Counted from the first letter of the stretch, positions 33,831-47,014 are shown. The stretch: 64,000 nt of DNA from Aralia elata (GCA_034770075.1 CM068385.1:77802272-77866271), one strand, 5' to 3'. Notes: a model not told the origin generated them from the letters alone. A program made the numbers and translations.

Positions 33831-33971
33831 CTTAAAATAAAACCTAATTGTTCAGCCGCCTCATTTCATTTACATACTCTCTCTCTCTCTCCTCGCCTCT
33901 TTCCCGAGCTCTCTCAAGCCCTCACTGGCCACTCTTCCATCCTCCCTCCGTCGTTCCCTCACCCCTTCACA

Positions 33972-34265
33972 CACGGAACCAAAAACACGACTACTCTGAA
34001 ATCAGTACTCACAAGCACCAGTCAAAGCGTTGACGGTAGTTCGTTGAATTTGAAGAACAAGAAGAGCTTGCCACTGAAGATTCAGTTGGATACAAAGGTG
34101 AAAGTGAAGATTGGTGGGATGAAAACTAAGAAGGTTGGAATTAGGGTCACTTGTAGTGGCCTGAAAGCTACGGTACCTGCCGGAAAGTCACCGACGGTGG
34201 CCTCGACGGCGGATGCTAAGTGTAAGGTGGATCTTCGGATTAAGATCTGGAAATGGACTATTTGA
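33972..34265 (+). pseudogene. LEA_2 / NDR1-HIN1-like protein C-terminal fragment
   Basis: An open plus-strand frame of about 97 codons ends in TGA. It matches the C-terminal half of LEA_2-domain membrane-associated proteins of the NHL family: HGTKNTTTLKSV, then LPLKIQLDTKVKVKIGGMKT, KVGIRVTCSG and finally KCKVDLRIKIWKW. The family's N-terminal membrane segment and first half of the LEA_2 domain are absent, and no ATG opens the fragment. The preceding CT-rich stretch (33870-33970) looks like leader sequence but is not the family's normal upstream part. The uninterrupted frame suggests recent capture. Confidence 0.75.
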
Positions 34266-36340
34266 GTGAGAATTGTCAAAGGTGTGCTTATTTGTTTTTC
34301 CTTTTTTTTATTTTTATAAATTTTATTTTGTTTTGTTTATGATTCATTTTTTTATTTTATCTTTATTTTTGTAATGGTGACAGCTACATATATAAATAGA
34401 GAAAGGTTTATGTTAAACTAGAACGGTTGTCAATTTGTCATAATTGTGCAATGTCATATAATTGCCCCATTTTATAGTGTTGATTATAAAATTATTGATT
34501 GTGTGTATATATATATGATTAAAATGGTAATTAAATTAAGAATCAGTATTGATTGACATTGGGTACGTTATAGCTGGCACTGACAGGTGAATCTAAAGTC
34601 TAAAGAAATCAGTTTTGGTACTAATATTATAATGGTAATTATTTTCAATCAGGGAACCCCCCACCACAAAAGAAACTGTTGGCATTTGACTGGACTATAA
34701 GCATGATATATGCCAGTGGGGTTTATCAAATCGTAGAACAATATTTAAGTCTCTAGGTTATTGAATTTTGGAAGAACAATTTTTATCTACCACTAATAAA
34801 GTTGGTGATTGTTATTGTTGATGGATTGAGGCTGAATGTTCAATTTCAGTTGTGTACTAAACTACTGTGGCTTTTCTGATAGTTTTGTGCTGTGTTCTTT
34901 TTTCCAAAAATGGGAGTAGCAGTTATGTGAATGCTTTTCCTTTAGCTGCCGATGCAGGTAATTCTGTAGTCTTTTTGATTTTGGAGTGAACCGATATCTG
35001 AAATACCATAGTACATGTAGACAATTATGCGGTAATTCTTTAAAGTGCGACTGTTGTCTTGGATCGATTTTCATTGTGTTGTTTTATTCTTAAGCTAAAG
35101 GAAAGCTGTATTTCAGTTTGAAGTGGTTTATTTTTTTGGTATAATTGTTATAGTTCCTGTAGTTTCTGTTTAGCTGCAGATTTATACACTGCAAACCTTG
35201 TTTTTGAGGTAGGGAGTCTTTCTGACTATTTCTGGTATCCATACATGACGTATGGATATATATCAAAGAGCAACTGATGACCTTTTATGAAATCTATGGC
35301 TTCATGAGCAAGTTTGCATGACTAAAATGGCACTAAGATTTTTGAGATATGAATTTCTAAAAACTAACAAAATTGAAAGTTTACATACATTGTCAGTTTA
35401 CTTGTGGGCATCGGTAGTGTACAGGGCTAGATGAACTGGTTGATGAACAGTTTCTTTTTGTTTGTCCTAACAAAAGCATTGTGGATATGAGAAGCTTTTG
35501 AAATAATTTCAAACATAACTTTGATTGATGGATGTTCAATGGATTTTATAATTGATAATGCTGCTATCCTTTGGTTTTGTCTTGTTAAAACAGTCTATGG
35601 GATCCCTTTTCTCCTTCCATTTATTCCCTATACGATTAGGAAGATTGATTTTCAAATTCCATGTGCACTTCTCTGTTAAAGAAGTCATTCATTTCATAAC
35701 TGTATAAGGGATTGTCAGCCCAAAGTGACCACCAAGATGAGATGGTCTTTATATAAATGCCTCATTGAAGTTTTGTTGAATCCTATTCAGATTGCATTGT
35801 TGATTAGAATACAGTTGCATATTGCAGAATTTTTGGGATGTTTAGTGTCATAAATAATGTTTTAATATAATTTGTTGTCGCATTTGTGTTAGGGAAAAAT
35901 AGAATTTGTATTCTTGTATTCTCAGTTTGAGATCCAGCCTGTACCGGATTTGCTCTGTCAAACACGTACAAAAGAATCATCCATTAGTTAAGACAATATC
36001 AATTTGGTATGTGGAAGAGGTACAATTTCATCTCCCTCAAAATTGAAGTCCCAAGAATCAGAATCATCCTATGCTTTGAAGGTAATGGATGGCCTCTCTT
36101 CTTAAAATTCTAATTCCTAAAGACGTCCCACAGGATGAGAGAGACGCATAAAAAAACCATGGAAAGTTAAACAAGAATCCTGTTCAGAAGCATATATTAT
36201 ATATTGAGCAAATTTACTATGTTCAAGTATTATATCATATTTTTGTTTACCTCCAGCCGAGCCAGTTACATGACCACCATTTATTCGGATTGTGTCACAA
36301 TCGGATCTAATTAATTCAAGTATTTCTTGACTGTTGTGCA

Positions 36341-36388
<48 letters not shown>

Positions 36389-36418
36389 CATCGGATAGTT
36401 ATAATCAGACTAAATTAG
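34266..36418. other. Pack-CACTA interior without recognised genes
   Basis: T-rich, intron- or UTR-like sequence. No protein of known family is seen on either strand. A 74-codon minus-strand frame (36117-36341) has no recognised homologue. A TA microsatellite lies at 36341-36387, just before the thioredoxin fragment. Confidence 0.5.
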
Positions 36419-36797
36419 GTGTGGGCCTTGCCGTTTCATTGCCCCAATTCTGGCAGAGCTAGCAAAGAAGATGCCTAATGTCATCTTCCTTAAGGTGGAT
36501 GTGGATGAGTTGGAGGTAAACAAATATGAGCCCCATCTGTAAGGACAGCGGGTTTCTCTATTCATTCAAGGCTTTATATTTCTTAGCTATTGAAGTTTTG
36601 TGCAAGTATAATCTCTTACTTATGTTACTAGTTTTCTATACTCACAGCCTATTTCCAAGGAATGGTCAGTGGAGGCAATGTCAACCTTTATATTTCTGAA
36701 AGAAGGGGACCTTGTGGACAAGGTTGTGGGCGCAAAGAAAGAAGATCTCCAACAAACAATTGTCAAGCATGCCACTGGCTATCAATCCTGTTTGTTA
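36419..36797 (+). pseudogene. Thioredoxin h fragment, two exons
   Basis: Thioredoxin h is a small cytosolic disulphide reductase. Exon 2 (36419-36515, AG|...|GT) encodes CGPCRFIAPILAELAKKMPN followed by VIFLKVDVDEL. It opens at the codon after the active-site Trp, a usual intron position in plant thioredoxin h genes. Exon 3 (36648-36797) encodes EWSVEAMSTFIFLKEGDLVD and KKEDLQQTIVKHAT. Exon 1 and the normal C-terminal stop are missing. The family has Pro at AMPTF, but here it is Ser (AMSTF), so the cis-Pro that packs against the active site is lost. As it stands it would not make a full enzyme. Confidence 0.85.
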
Positions 36798-37206
36798 GTA
36801 AGTTGCACTAATTGTGGTTATTTATTATATTCTGTAACCTTTTTACTATTGTTTTTCTTTTGGTTTTGTTTTTGCTTTATGTTGTGTTGTCATACTATGG
36901 ATAACAATCTAAAAAAAAAGGCAACTGTAAGTGAAACATGGTAACTAGACATGGAAACTCCAGTGATTATTCTCTCCTATACCATCATTAAGTTCTCATG
37001 GAACTGTTTTCCTTAACATTGTACACAGGATTAAGAATTTCGCTTTTGGATTGGACCAACATGATCCCATTAAGCAGGTTGAGGTATAATTATTAATTGT
37101 TTGTCCAATACAAATAAGCAGAAATGTTTTATATGGATGTTACATTTTCCAGTCAAATTTCAGAGAATTAAGAAGTGTATCAATTAATTATCTTGGCAAT
37201 AAACAG

Positions 37207-37311
37207 GGTGGATGGTGTGATAGTCATAGAACAATGGAGCAAGTGAGGGCAAAGTTACAAATGAAGTCAGAAAGAGCAATGAAGAGGGAGATGAATGTAC
37301 ATGCTTAGTTA
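37207..37311 (+). pseudogene. Probable IQD (IQ67-domain) protein exon fragment
   Basis: After an AG acceptor (37205-37206) the frame reads GGWCDSHRTMEQVRAKLQMK, then SERAMKREMN, and soon stops. This resembles the C-terminal 'GWCDS..T.EEV..KLQ.+.E.A.KRE+A' block of plant IQD calmodulin-binding scaffold proteins. The resemblance rests on one short block, so the identification is moderate. A 57-bp piece at about 37028-37083 (FAFGLDQHDPIKQVE) with splice-like borders may be another captured exon, of unknown origin. Confidence 0.5.
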
Positions 37312-37939
37312 GTAGCTTAATTTTATGGATAATTTGGTTTATTTTGTGGATGCATGTAATCAAATTCACAATTCAATATATTTTTTGTGGATGTAGTAAT
37401 TTAAAATTGAAAACGAATGGTATTATTGGGATGTAGTTTGAATGGTTGATACATTTTGGCTTTAAATTTAAATGAGAATTTAGACCTTTTTTAGCTATAT
37501 ATCATGACAGTAGCATATTGCAGGTGCACTGGTAATATAAGCGAACCACAACTTTTTTTTCTTTTTAAAAATGTTCTGTATGCAGCACAGCCACAACGTT
37601 GTTACATGATTACAACATTGGCAAGTCAATCTACAACATTTTAAACACGTCGTCTGTTGTAACTTTGTCTAAATAGATGACACATTATAACCGTTGTGTA
37701 AATGTGGATAAACGTTGTCTAATATATTAAACTACAACGTTTTCGAGCATCCACTAATTTATGAAAAATAAATCTACAACGTTTTTTACTTAAAAACGTT
37801 GTATAATGTGACTAACTACAACGTTTTAAAACGTTGTATAAGGGTGTCAAATAGATGACACCCTTAACCACGACGTTTTGCTGACAGAAACCACAACGTT
37901 GTTTACGCGTTATCTATTTACTGTTTTGTAGTAGTGATG

Positions 37940-39153
37940 TGAGAATTGAACTTGAAATCTTAACAGAGCCCGATCTTAACTACTAGGCTTATAACTCATT
38001 AGCAAACACATTTTTTTTGTTGTAAATGCACGAAGGATGTTCATATTTACTATATTTCTTATTCATTTTATTTGGTTTTATTCGTTTCAAGTGATAATGA
38101 GAGCAAAGACAAGAGTAAGGAGGAAAATACAATGACGCCCTTATATATATTGAGAATAGTAAAAATAAATTGTAGTTTTTCTTTTCTTTAGAAATATATA
38201 TACAAGTATGACAATTGTTGCTTTGATACTAGATCTGAGAGTAATGCTACGGTGACAAAAGATGGCTATAAAAAACTGAACAAAAAATGACGTCTCAGAT
38301 TATAATTACTAGATGTTCCACCATATATGGGTGTGTCTAATAGTTATAACCAATAACTATCATCCACATCATTTTATATCCATTTTTAATATTCAATCTT
38401 TTGTCACCAATTACCAAAACATGGATCTGCCCCTTATAATTGTAGTTCATCGTCCACACTCATGGAATGGGGTTTGAGTTCCAATTAACCTCTCCCTAAT
38501 AAAATATATGTAATGCTTAATTGTACAGAAAATAGTGTTACAATAGTACTTTAATTAAGTTAAAATTACACAACTACAAATATCTAGTTGTGGATAATTT
38601 TAAAGCTATTGAACTTTAATTGTCAACAAAAGAATTCGTTAAGATAATGATCCTGGGTTGAGCTCCATATTAGGGTGGGGGACCATTATCTTCCTAATTT
38701 TAATGTATGATAAAAGAAATACATTTGCTGTTCGAAAAAGAAATAGGCAAGACGACTTCTTCTTTTGTCCTTGTTAGGAACTGGTTCAGTAAAAAATGAA
38801 CAAAATAATTACCAAGTTGAAAAGTCATGCTTGAATATCAAGGAATTCAATTGGAAATTGACAATATTGACTCAAACATATATAGTCTGTTTATGTGAAA
38901 GCAATAGCAGTTTCGCATCATAGAGCTGTGCTATTAATCAATCTACTCCATAAACTATTACTTACTCACCATGCGACTTTGGCATCACCTCCAACAAATT
39001 TTCAAACAGCTAATTTGGTTTTTTTCTTTTAATGTATCCAAATAAGTAACATGATGAATTCACACTTATAATAACATTTGCACGTACAAGAATTCGGGAA
39101 AAATAAAATAAAATAAAATAAAATATTACATGACAAACAAAAACATAAATAAA
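37940..39153. other. Intergenic part of duplicated segment, copy A
   Basis: Aligns with 57646-58867. No gene is recognised. It lies downstream of the patatin gene stop codon (39154-39156 on the minus strand), and its proximal part would be the gene's 3' untranslated region. Confidence 0.55.
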
Positions 39154-42100
39154 TTATGAATTTGTAGCATAATTATTCGATAATTTCATGCCATTAGCGA
39201 ATGTCATAATTGTCTCGTCACATATAGGTAACTGATGATCGTTCAACTTTAAGCCTTTGTTGGTGTGTGGAGATCTTAACTCGCGCAATTTCCTTTCATG
39301 TGAAAGTAATTTCGCAAACCTGCAAAACAAGTAGCTAGGATGTAATTTGGACATGGTACTGCATACATATTATGATAACTGAAAATTAGTTAAGATTTTG
39401 TACCTTTTCAAGGCGTCCTCATTTGTGCCACCATTTTCTACCGGTTCATAAACACCATTATCCAAATTTACCCTAGAAACTGGTTTCTTCAATAATTTTT
39501 CACCAATTTCCACCAGCTTTTTCAAGTTCTTATTTGTTGAAATATCCACCGATGAATCTATCCCTGTTAATGTGTCCTCCTACAATATATATAACTCGAT
39601 AAGTACAGTCCTTTAGAATTTGAATAAACACCATTAATTATATGATGGTCGTGTAATACCCCAGTCTAACACTGGAATTAATATGTGGGTTAAAATGGAT
39701 CAACTCTACTACCAATAGATAGTACCAATAGCTTGTCATGATTTTTGGGTATTATGTTGTGCGGAACCCAACCCCGATGGATACAGATTGAGTTTGATTT
39801 AATGATTTACTACCTGAATTCGAAGGTAGTTTTCTTCACAATGAAGAGCTTGAGTAACGACGGATAAATGATAATCAACCATATCTCCACTTGCTTGAGT
39901 AAACACATCCACTAATGGAGTAGAACCTTGATGAATCAACCATCCCAAAACACCCCATTTGCTTGCCATTTTAGCATTATATTTTTGTTCAACCTTTGCG
40001 GAGCCAGTGCCTAACGAAATTATAAGAAAACGACGATAATCCACAGGCTTAATTGGGAAGAAATCAGGATTTCCATCAGAAATCTGTTTTGTCACTTCAG
40101 TTATGGAAACCAAGGCCTGAAACCAAATGGTGATTAATTAAAACATTTAATTAATTGAGAATTCACTAAAATAAGCTTTAAAACAATCAATTAAACTTTT
40201 GAATAATTTATACCGGATTATTAGCTGCAACACCACCGTCAATTAGATTAAATTCGTGAACATTTCCTTCGTTATCATGGTTTTTGAAATAATAGGCAGG
40301 TAGGTATGTTGGAGCTGCAGAAGTGCTAATGCATATATCAGATAGTCGAGCATCAAAATCAGGACGCTTCTTCGCCTGCACGATGTTACAAATACATTTT
40401 GATATTTTAAGTCAATTTAAGAAATTTTAAAATTCATAAATAATATAAATTCATCATGTTAACTTTTAAAAATAATAAATATGATAATAAATAGCGGAGT
40501 ATCATACTTTTAGTTAATCTTTTGTTTGCACTTAAATTTAATAAAAATAGATTAAGGATATTGGAGTGACCTCATAAGTAGAGAAAATGGTGGGCTGCAA
40601 ATGCTTGATATCAAAAGTAGGAATCACCACATTAGTCAAGGTTTGATGCAACCGAGTCTCTCTTAGCTTTTCCCTCACAACATTATGAAGGTGACACCCA
40701 TCATACTTGGGTCCTGAAAATATCTTCAGTGTTTTCCTCACCAAAGCAAACATACCCCTGCAACTGAAACCAAATCCTTGTTTGTTAGCTCAATTACATG
40801 ATTTATTAGTCATCCAAAATAAAATACTCCATCAAGTTTCAAAGTATAAAATAAAGTCAATTTAAATAAGATATTTTCAAATTCAAAATTAATATAAATT
40901 TTTTTAATTTTAATAAATACAACAATAAATACCGCAAGCTATGTAAATCACCGAAAAAGCAGGTAGCGGACCTAGAAGCATATTTGTGGTCCTTGGCCCC
41001 TTAACTTACTTCCACAAAGCCTTAACTATCTTTTTAATGATTTACTTGGACAAATTTTTAGAGTACTTCTAGGGCTGTACAATTAATTCGGTAAATTCAG
41101 TTTTTTCTCGATATTAAACAAACCGTACCGATCAATTCGGTATATTTTGTATTCGGTATGGTATCGATTATTTTTTTTAATTATAAAAATAGGTTAAACG
41201 AACCGATAAGAATATAGAGATTTTGAAATTCGGTAAAATCGGAACCGTACCGATAATACCGCTTTCATGCTAAGTTGTTGATATATATGTATATAAAATA
41301 TTATATAATCTTCTTTCTCTATTGACTATATTAACCAAAGTACCAATCCCTACTTTCCTTATCTTTATCCTTTGTGCTTCTGCTGTCCATTCATCCCTCT
41401 CTTACAGACATACACATTATATCACACACCAACATTTTCTCTCTCTTATTATTTCTCTCTCTCAACTCTAACAGTCTCACTCACACACCGTAAACACAGC
41501 TCTCTTATCATATGTTTTCTCTCACACAAGATCACACACATATTACGCATACAAGATTAAAAAAATTATACTTACCTTTTGTAAATTAGCCTAAGATTAG
41601 GGACTCGATTGATGAGCATACCAGCACCATCTTCTTCAAAGTCTGCTTCTCCAGATTTGGTTTTGATTTTGGATATTTTTGTTTGGAATATGCAGGGGCT
41701 GTTTATCTATTTGGATGAATTTTAGTCATCCAAAATAAAATACTCCACCAAGTCTTAAATTATAAGACAAAGTTAACTTAAGATATTTTCAGGTTCAAAA
41801 TTGATATAAATTTGTTTAATTTTAATAAATACAATAATAAATACGACAAATTATGTAAATCACCGAAAAGCAAGTAGCGGAACTAGAAGCACATTTGTGT
41901 TCCTTGGCCCCTTAACTTACTTCCACAAAGCACATTTAATTTGTGGTCCTTGGACCATCAGTCATTCTCATATTAAAACTTAGCCCTGTATAAGAGTGTT
42001 AGACATAATTGCGAGCGTTATCTGTAAATTTGATCATTTGACTTAAACTCGTTAAATGAATTAAACTTAAATAATGTGGTGTTTAACTTAAGTCTAACTT

Positions 42101-42653
42101 ATATATTTGAGTCTAACTTGAGTAAGTCCAACTCGTTTAACATCTAATTAATTAATTTACTCTATTTTTTTATGATAAAATATTAAACAAGCTGGACTAC
42201 GCTCGATTCTCTTAAGCCCGACTCGAGCTTGAGCTTGAGCGCTACTTATTTACTCAATGGGTTAAATTTGCATACAAAATCTTAAACTCGTTTAAAATTC
42301 GATCCGACTCGACTCAATCGTTAAACTCATAAATGAGTTTGATCTCAAGAAGTCAATGCTTAATTCGACCTGTTTTAACTCATTCATTTTAACCCATCCT
42401 TATTACAGAGTGAATCATAACAACAATGGGTGAATTAACATAATTACTGACCGGCATAAGATGCGTAAGAGGTGTAACCATCAATTTCGGTCGTTCCAAG
42501 CCCTCTTCTCCAAAATTATACATTTTTTAAGAATACTTTTTTTCATATTTGGGGATATAAATTTCATAACATGTCATTTACTTATCTTATAGGTTAGATT
42601 GAATATGATTATGCTATCAGGGCCTTTTTTTTTTCAACAAACATTAAAGATAT

Positions 42654-42693
<40 letters not shown>

Positions 42694-43382
42694 TTTGAAT
42701 GTCGTCATTTTGAAAGTATTTATCTAATTTCGAAACAAACTGAGTACTTCATTCATTCATGGCGTAATTATATTCATAAATTTATGGGAAGTAAATACAA
42801 CAAAGTATGCAAAGAATTAGAGATTACTTGTCCTGAGGAAATATTTTTGGACAGTGCTCAAGATAAAAAGGCTTGATATCTTTGGCCGCGAAAAGTGGAC
42901 GCTTGTTTTCATCCGGAACAGTTAGCATGGCAGTCACAAGACCACCGGTACTGGTGCCCCCAATTATATCAAAGTAATCTGCAAGTCTTGCATCTTCACC
43001 ATCTAACTCCTATATATGTACACATAATCATCCAAATTTGATTCCAAAAAAATTAGTAATTAGAAAATGAGAGCATTTGAAATATATATATATTTTAACT
43101 TGTTATCTAACAAGTAATTCTGTTAATGTGATCATGCATAATCCATATCTTTTGAATTTGTCACGTTTGTATGACCTTGAGTTTTAATAAAATAAAAATT
43201 TGCCGGCCATAAAAAGAAAAAGAAGAATCTGTTATATAATATACCTAAAGTTGAGATTCAAGAAAATCAAGAATTGTGGCAGGAATGAGGCCTCTAATAC
43301 CACCACCATCAATACTTAGAACAGTAATCAGGTCACCATAAGTTGGGGGCTGGATTTGAAGAAGAGAAGATTTTCTTTCCAT
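39154..43382 (-). CDS. Patatin-like phospholipase gene, copy A (one premature stop)
   Basis: Patatin-like proteins are acyl hydrolases with a Ser-Asp dyad that release fatty acids from membrane lipids. Seven exons are inferred: 43245-43382, 42828-43009, 40571-40757, 40214-40375, 39814-40116, 39404-39579 and 39154-39319. All borders are GT-AG and the phases are consistent, giving 1314 nt in total (438 codons including stop), a normal family length. Exon 1 has the oxyanion motif DGGGIRG, exon 2 the nucleophile GTSTGG, and exon 4 the catalytic Asp in DGGVAANNP. The only lesion I see is TAG at 43245-43247, the last codon of exon 1, where relatives have Gln (CAG). Taken literally this truncates the product to 45 residues. 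Intron 2 (2.07 kb) is swollen by repeats. It could be a very young pseudogene, or the stop could be a sequencing or assembly error. Confidence 0.85.
40758..42827. other. Patatin copy A intron 2, repeat-rich
   Basis: A direct repeat of about 200 bp (40823-41030 and 41728-41935) contains CATCCAAAATAAAATACTCC and later AGTAGCGGA[A/C]CTAGAAGCA. Between the copies lie CGGTAAATTCGG/ACCGTACCGAT-type sequences and a CT-rich stretch. 42000-42380 has AACTCGTTTAA and GCTTGAGC-type motifs of dispersed repeats. A TA microsatellite lies at 42655-42690. No coding sequence is recognised. Confidence 0.6.
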
Positions 43383-46300
43383 TTGAATGAATTTAAGGGG
43401 TGTATAACAAACTTAATCGGGAAAATATTAATTTAATCTTCTATCTGGGATTGATAAAAGAGCTAGGGATAATGATGAGAGAGCTCTATATAGTATATAG
43501 AATATAGAATATAGAGTATAGATAGATAGCTTGGTTGAGTTATATTACTCTCATGCTCAATAATCAAACAATTTATAGCCTTTCACTAAAAGTATAATCT
43601 TGCTTGTAGATGATGAAAAGTCCACGAAATGCGCTACGTACTATTGTTTGTGACTGATGAAAAGACAACTAAAAACTCCGAAACTTGATGAATAATTTAA
43701 AATTTACCTTTTATTTGAAATCTTATTATTTTTTCTTAAATTACTTCCGCGGCATGTGGCTATTAAATAATGTAAAAGAATAATATTATAGACAATTCTT
43801 ACATAATTTTAATTTATTCTCTCTATATGTATAGCTATATTTCTTTTTACTATTTGACTAATTGATATTAATAGAGAAGAGTTCTCCTGGATGAGAAAAT
43901 TTGTGTGGTCAAAGTCATTAGCCACGAGATATTGCTATGTAGTGGCTACTGGTTAGAATAGCAACAATATATAAAGCGGAAGATGTCTAACGTGGGTCGT
44001 TAAATATTTGACGGAATAATCTTTTATAAGTAATTGCGACATACTATTATTTTTTTCTTTTATCTTTACAAATGTAATTATATTACTCTCTGTTCTAAAT
44101 TATTGCTCATTATTGATTTTTGAAAGTTAATTTGAAATATTTACAAACTCAAAATTGTGATGACTTATTAAAAATTATGAAGCAATAAAACCTACAATGA
44201 GTAATACTTTTGAGATAGTTTACAATATTCATCATTGTATTGATTAAAATTAAAAGAATCTATGCTAATTTTGAGTTTAAAAATATTTTAAGTTGACTTT
44301 AAAATGTCAATAATGATAAAATAATATGAAACGGAGATAGTACTATTTTAACTTTTTTATTTTTTTTATCTTCCTACTTATTCTTTTAAATTTTATAAAA
44401 TTTTTATTTTATTTAACCTAATTTACACACACTGCACATGCCACCGGGTTCGAGTACCAATTAAGCTGCCCCATAAATTCGATACAAATAAATTCTGAAC
44501 ACTCCTCATGTGTAGCAAAACTTGAGTAGACAAAATTTATACTAGTATGGTAACGTATGCGGGCTTAACACGCCTCCTCATGCCTGTATATATTTTAGCC
44601 AAATATATACAAAATTTATAAATTCAATATCTCTAATTAACTTGCTCGGAGTGACATCCATATTTATATTCTTAATACCGTCCGGTAAAAGGATCAACAT
44701 GTAAATTCAAGCAAGAAAAATCAAAATTTAAATTTAGAATTTATCAACTGTGATATTTCTTCCCTTTCACAAAACGTGTCACAATTTCTTTAAGTCAATT
44801 TTTAGCATTCTAAAATCTAAAGATTTTGATTATTAATTATTGAAAGTATAATTGGTACTCCTTCCTTCTGTTTCTAAATTAAAAATACATTTTTTCATTC
44901 ATTTCAAAATAACTCAGTTTGGTCCAATTTGGATTGTTCCACAAAATTCTTAATTTGAAACTTCAAGAAAATAACAGGTACTACGTTTTTGGCGTTGAAT
45001 TGAAGGCGTCCAAGACTCTCGAAGCCAGTTTTTACTCATGTCCAAAAAAATAAAATAAAAATAAAAAAATAAAAAATAAGACTCGCGAAGTCTAGTAGAC
45101 CCCCACGCTAAGACATTAATTAATATGCCCAAAACTGAAAGACAATAATTTCACTGGATGAGAGAAAAAACTTGTACAAAAGTTTTATTGATTTATAGGT
45201 AGGTTGTCATTTGTTTCATATGCGAATGCAAGGACTTAATATAAAGATTGTGAACAATATATGTTACATATCAAGTAATCATTGTTTCATTATTGTTATG
45301 TTTAAAATTGGCATGGAAGAGGCTTTTCACCTAATTAAATTTAAACACCAATTTCTCCTCTCTTTTCTTTCTACAAAAAAATCCTAACCTTCATATTTTC
45401 AGATATGGAGAGAGTCTCTGATTTACACTAAAGAGATCCTCCCCTTAAGTTTTTTCTTACGTTCTTTCGTTTAATTGTTCTTCTTTTCTCCTTTTATGGA
45501 GTTTTATTTCTCCTAATTTGGATTTTTTTCAATCTATGAAGTCTTTCTTCTCCTGGTTTGAGATTTTCTGATTCTATGGAGTATTTTTTCATGATCTCTC
45601 CGTGAAAAAAGTTTGATTGGCATTAATCAGTGAAAACAGATCTATTCAGATTTGGGTGGGGAGTTATCACGACAACCTCTTTTTCGTTGCTCGTGTTGAA
45701 GAACTACGCAAGTCTGTATATTTTTGCCTAATTTTTTCTTAGAAATATATATGTTTTTGAGTTTCGAGTTTCAATTTGGAACATAAAGAGGTATCACATT
45801 AACTCTAGTTTTTTGTAATTCGATTCACTTATCAATGAAAATATTTTCCTGTTCTTATTCCAGGGTTTCATCAAAAAAATAAAATAAAATAGACTTTAAA
45901 TTATTTAAATTTTAAAAATAATAAATTTTGTAAATTAATAATATTTTTTGTATAATTTATAAAATTCACAATTAATTGTATCAAAATTAAACTATTTACA
46001 TTATTTTTAAAATTAAAATTTTATAACTGACTTTAAAAAATTAAATAAAACTCTGTGTGAAATGAATGTACGTAGAATGAGCTAGCAACTCCATATGAAA
46101 ATACTCTTCCTTGTTTAGGGTACGTATTGGTGTAAAAATAATTGGAAATTTGTGCCCCTCTCTCTTGCCATTTTAAATTAAAAAATGATATATATTACGA
46201 GTATTTAAGTTATTTTTTTGATTTTCAATTACGTGGATAAATATTGATGATAATATGTGTAATAAGTGAGATTCTCTAATATAATTCTATCCAAGTGAAT

Positions 46301-46922
46301 AATAAGTAGATAAGTATTGATATGTTTCGTAATTATTATTCAACACAAATTTCTCGCTATATATACATATCAGGATCCTTCCAAATTTGAGTCGGGATTA
46401 AAAATATATTCACACATTTCATGAATAAAAACTCAAAAACTTTTAATAAAATGTGGTAACAGATGAGGTAGATAATTGACCTCTCCACCTATAATTTTGT
46501 TACTTCTTCCGATTGGAAAGGAGTCATATTTAACCTTTTCTTTTACGGATATTAATGTCTTTCTCTGCTCACCTCGCCTCACCTTGCCTCATGTCATGGC
46601 CATATATATCAATATAGCCACTTGGTGTATCTCTTCCTATTTATGCGATTCCACAAGAATGTGAAGGTTGTTTAGCTATTTACTTGAGTATAATTATCAA
46701 ATAAGAAACACTATTATTATTTTCGTATGTCATTTTTGTATAATTAATTACATACTTCTTCTGTTTTTGACAAGTTCTGTAAAAATATAAGAAAAATTCA
46801 TTTAATCAGAAAGATTTAAATTACATATATGATAAAGTTGAGAGAGTACATAATCTATCAAAAAAATGATAAGTATAAAATCAAATAAAATTTTACATAA
46901 TTTCATACTTTTGCATGTTCAT

Positions 46923-46925
<3 letters not shown>
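43383..46925. other. Intergenic region, no gene recognised
   Basis: AT-rich. The first few hundred bases are the upstream region of the patatin gene. Reading frames here are short and unsupported. The stretch at 45350-45700 is T- and CT-rich and could be a leader, but no open frame follows. Confidence 0.5.

Positions 46926-47007
<82 letters not shown>
46926..47007. repeat. TA microsatellite left of Mutator-like element
   Basis: About 40 TA units in uninterrupted series. A second TA tract lies at the other end of the element (51441-51473), so the element appears to be inserted into a TA tract. Confidence 0.95.

Positions 47008-47014
<7 letters not shown>

Larger units (their letters stand above)
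33603..37936. mobile_element. Non-autonomous CACTA element carrying host gene fragments (Pack-CACTA)
   Basis: The ends are CACTACTACAAAACAGTAAA continuing to a perfect 28-bp terminal inverted repeat, flanked by ATG at 33600-33602 and 37937-37939. Copy B at 57640-57650 has the uninterrupted site with one ATG. Both subterminal regions are rich in ACAACGTTTT/AAAACGTTAT motifs. No transposase is encoded. Inside are recognisable pieces of at least two unrelated host genes (LEA_2/NHL and thioredoxin h), probably a third (IQD), and intron-like sequence. Confidence 0.93.
29463..40757. repeat. Duplicated segment, copy A (with two insertions)
   Basis: Sequence from about 29463 to 40757, without the insertions at 29801-32975 and 33603-37936, aligns colinearly with 55221-60416. 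It includes the AT-rich left part, the RPN11 exon 1 fragment, about 1.2 kb of intergenic DNA and patatin exons 7 to 3. Both copies have the same orientation. Copy B lacks both insertions and has its own, at about 55479-56924. Confidence 0.88.

Noticed and set aside
36117..36341. 74-codon minus-strand frame as another captured gene in the Pack-CACTA
   Set aside because: No family resemblance and no splice-like borders; cannot be supported.
37940..38010. Possible SINE head on the minus strand
   Set aside because: Weak resemblance only. The sequence is in both copies of the duplicated segment, but no element borders are visible.
41330..41720. CT-rich leader followed by short ATG frames in patatin intron 2
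   Set aside because: No recognised product, and the flanks belong to a 200-bp direct repeat; more likely dispersed repeat DNA.
44440..44480. Possible SINE or tRNA B-box (GGTTCGAGTACC)
   Set aside because: No A-box at the right distance, no 3' tail and no target duplication could be found.
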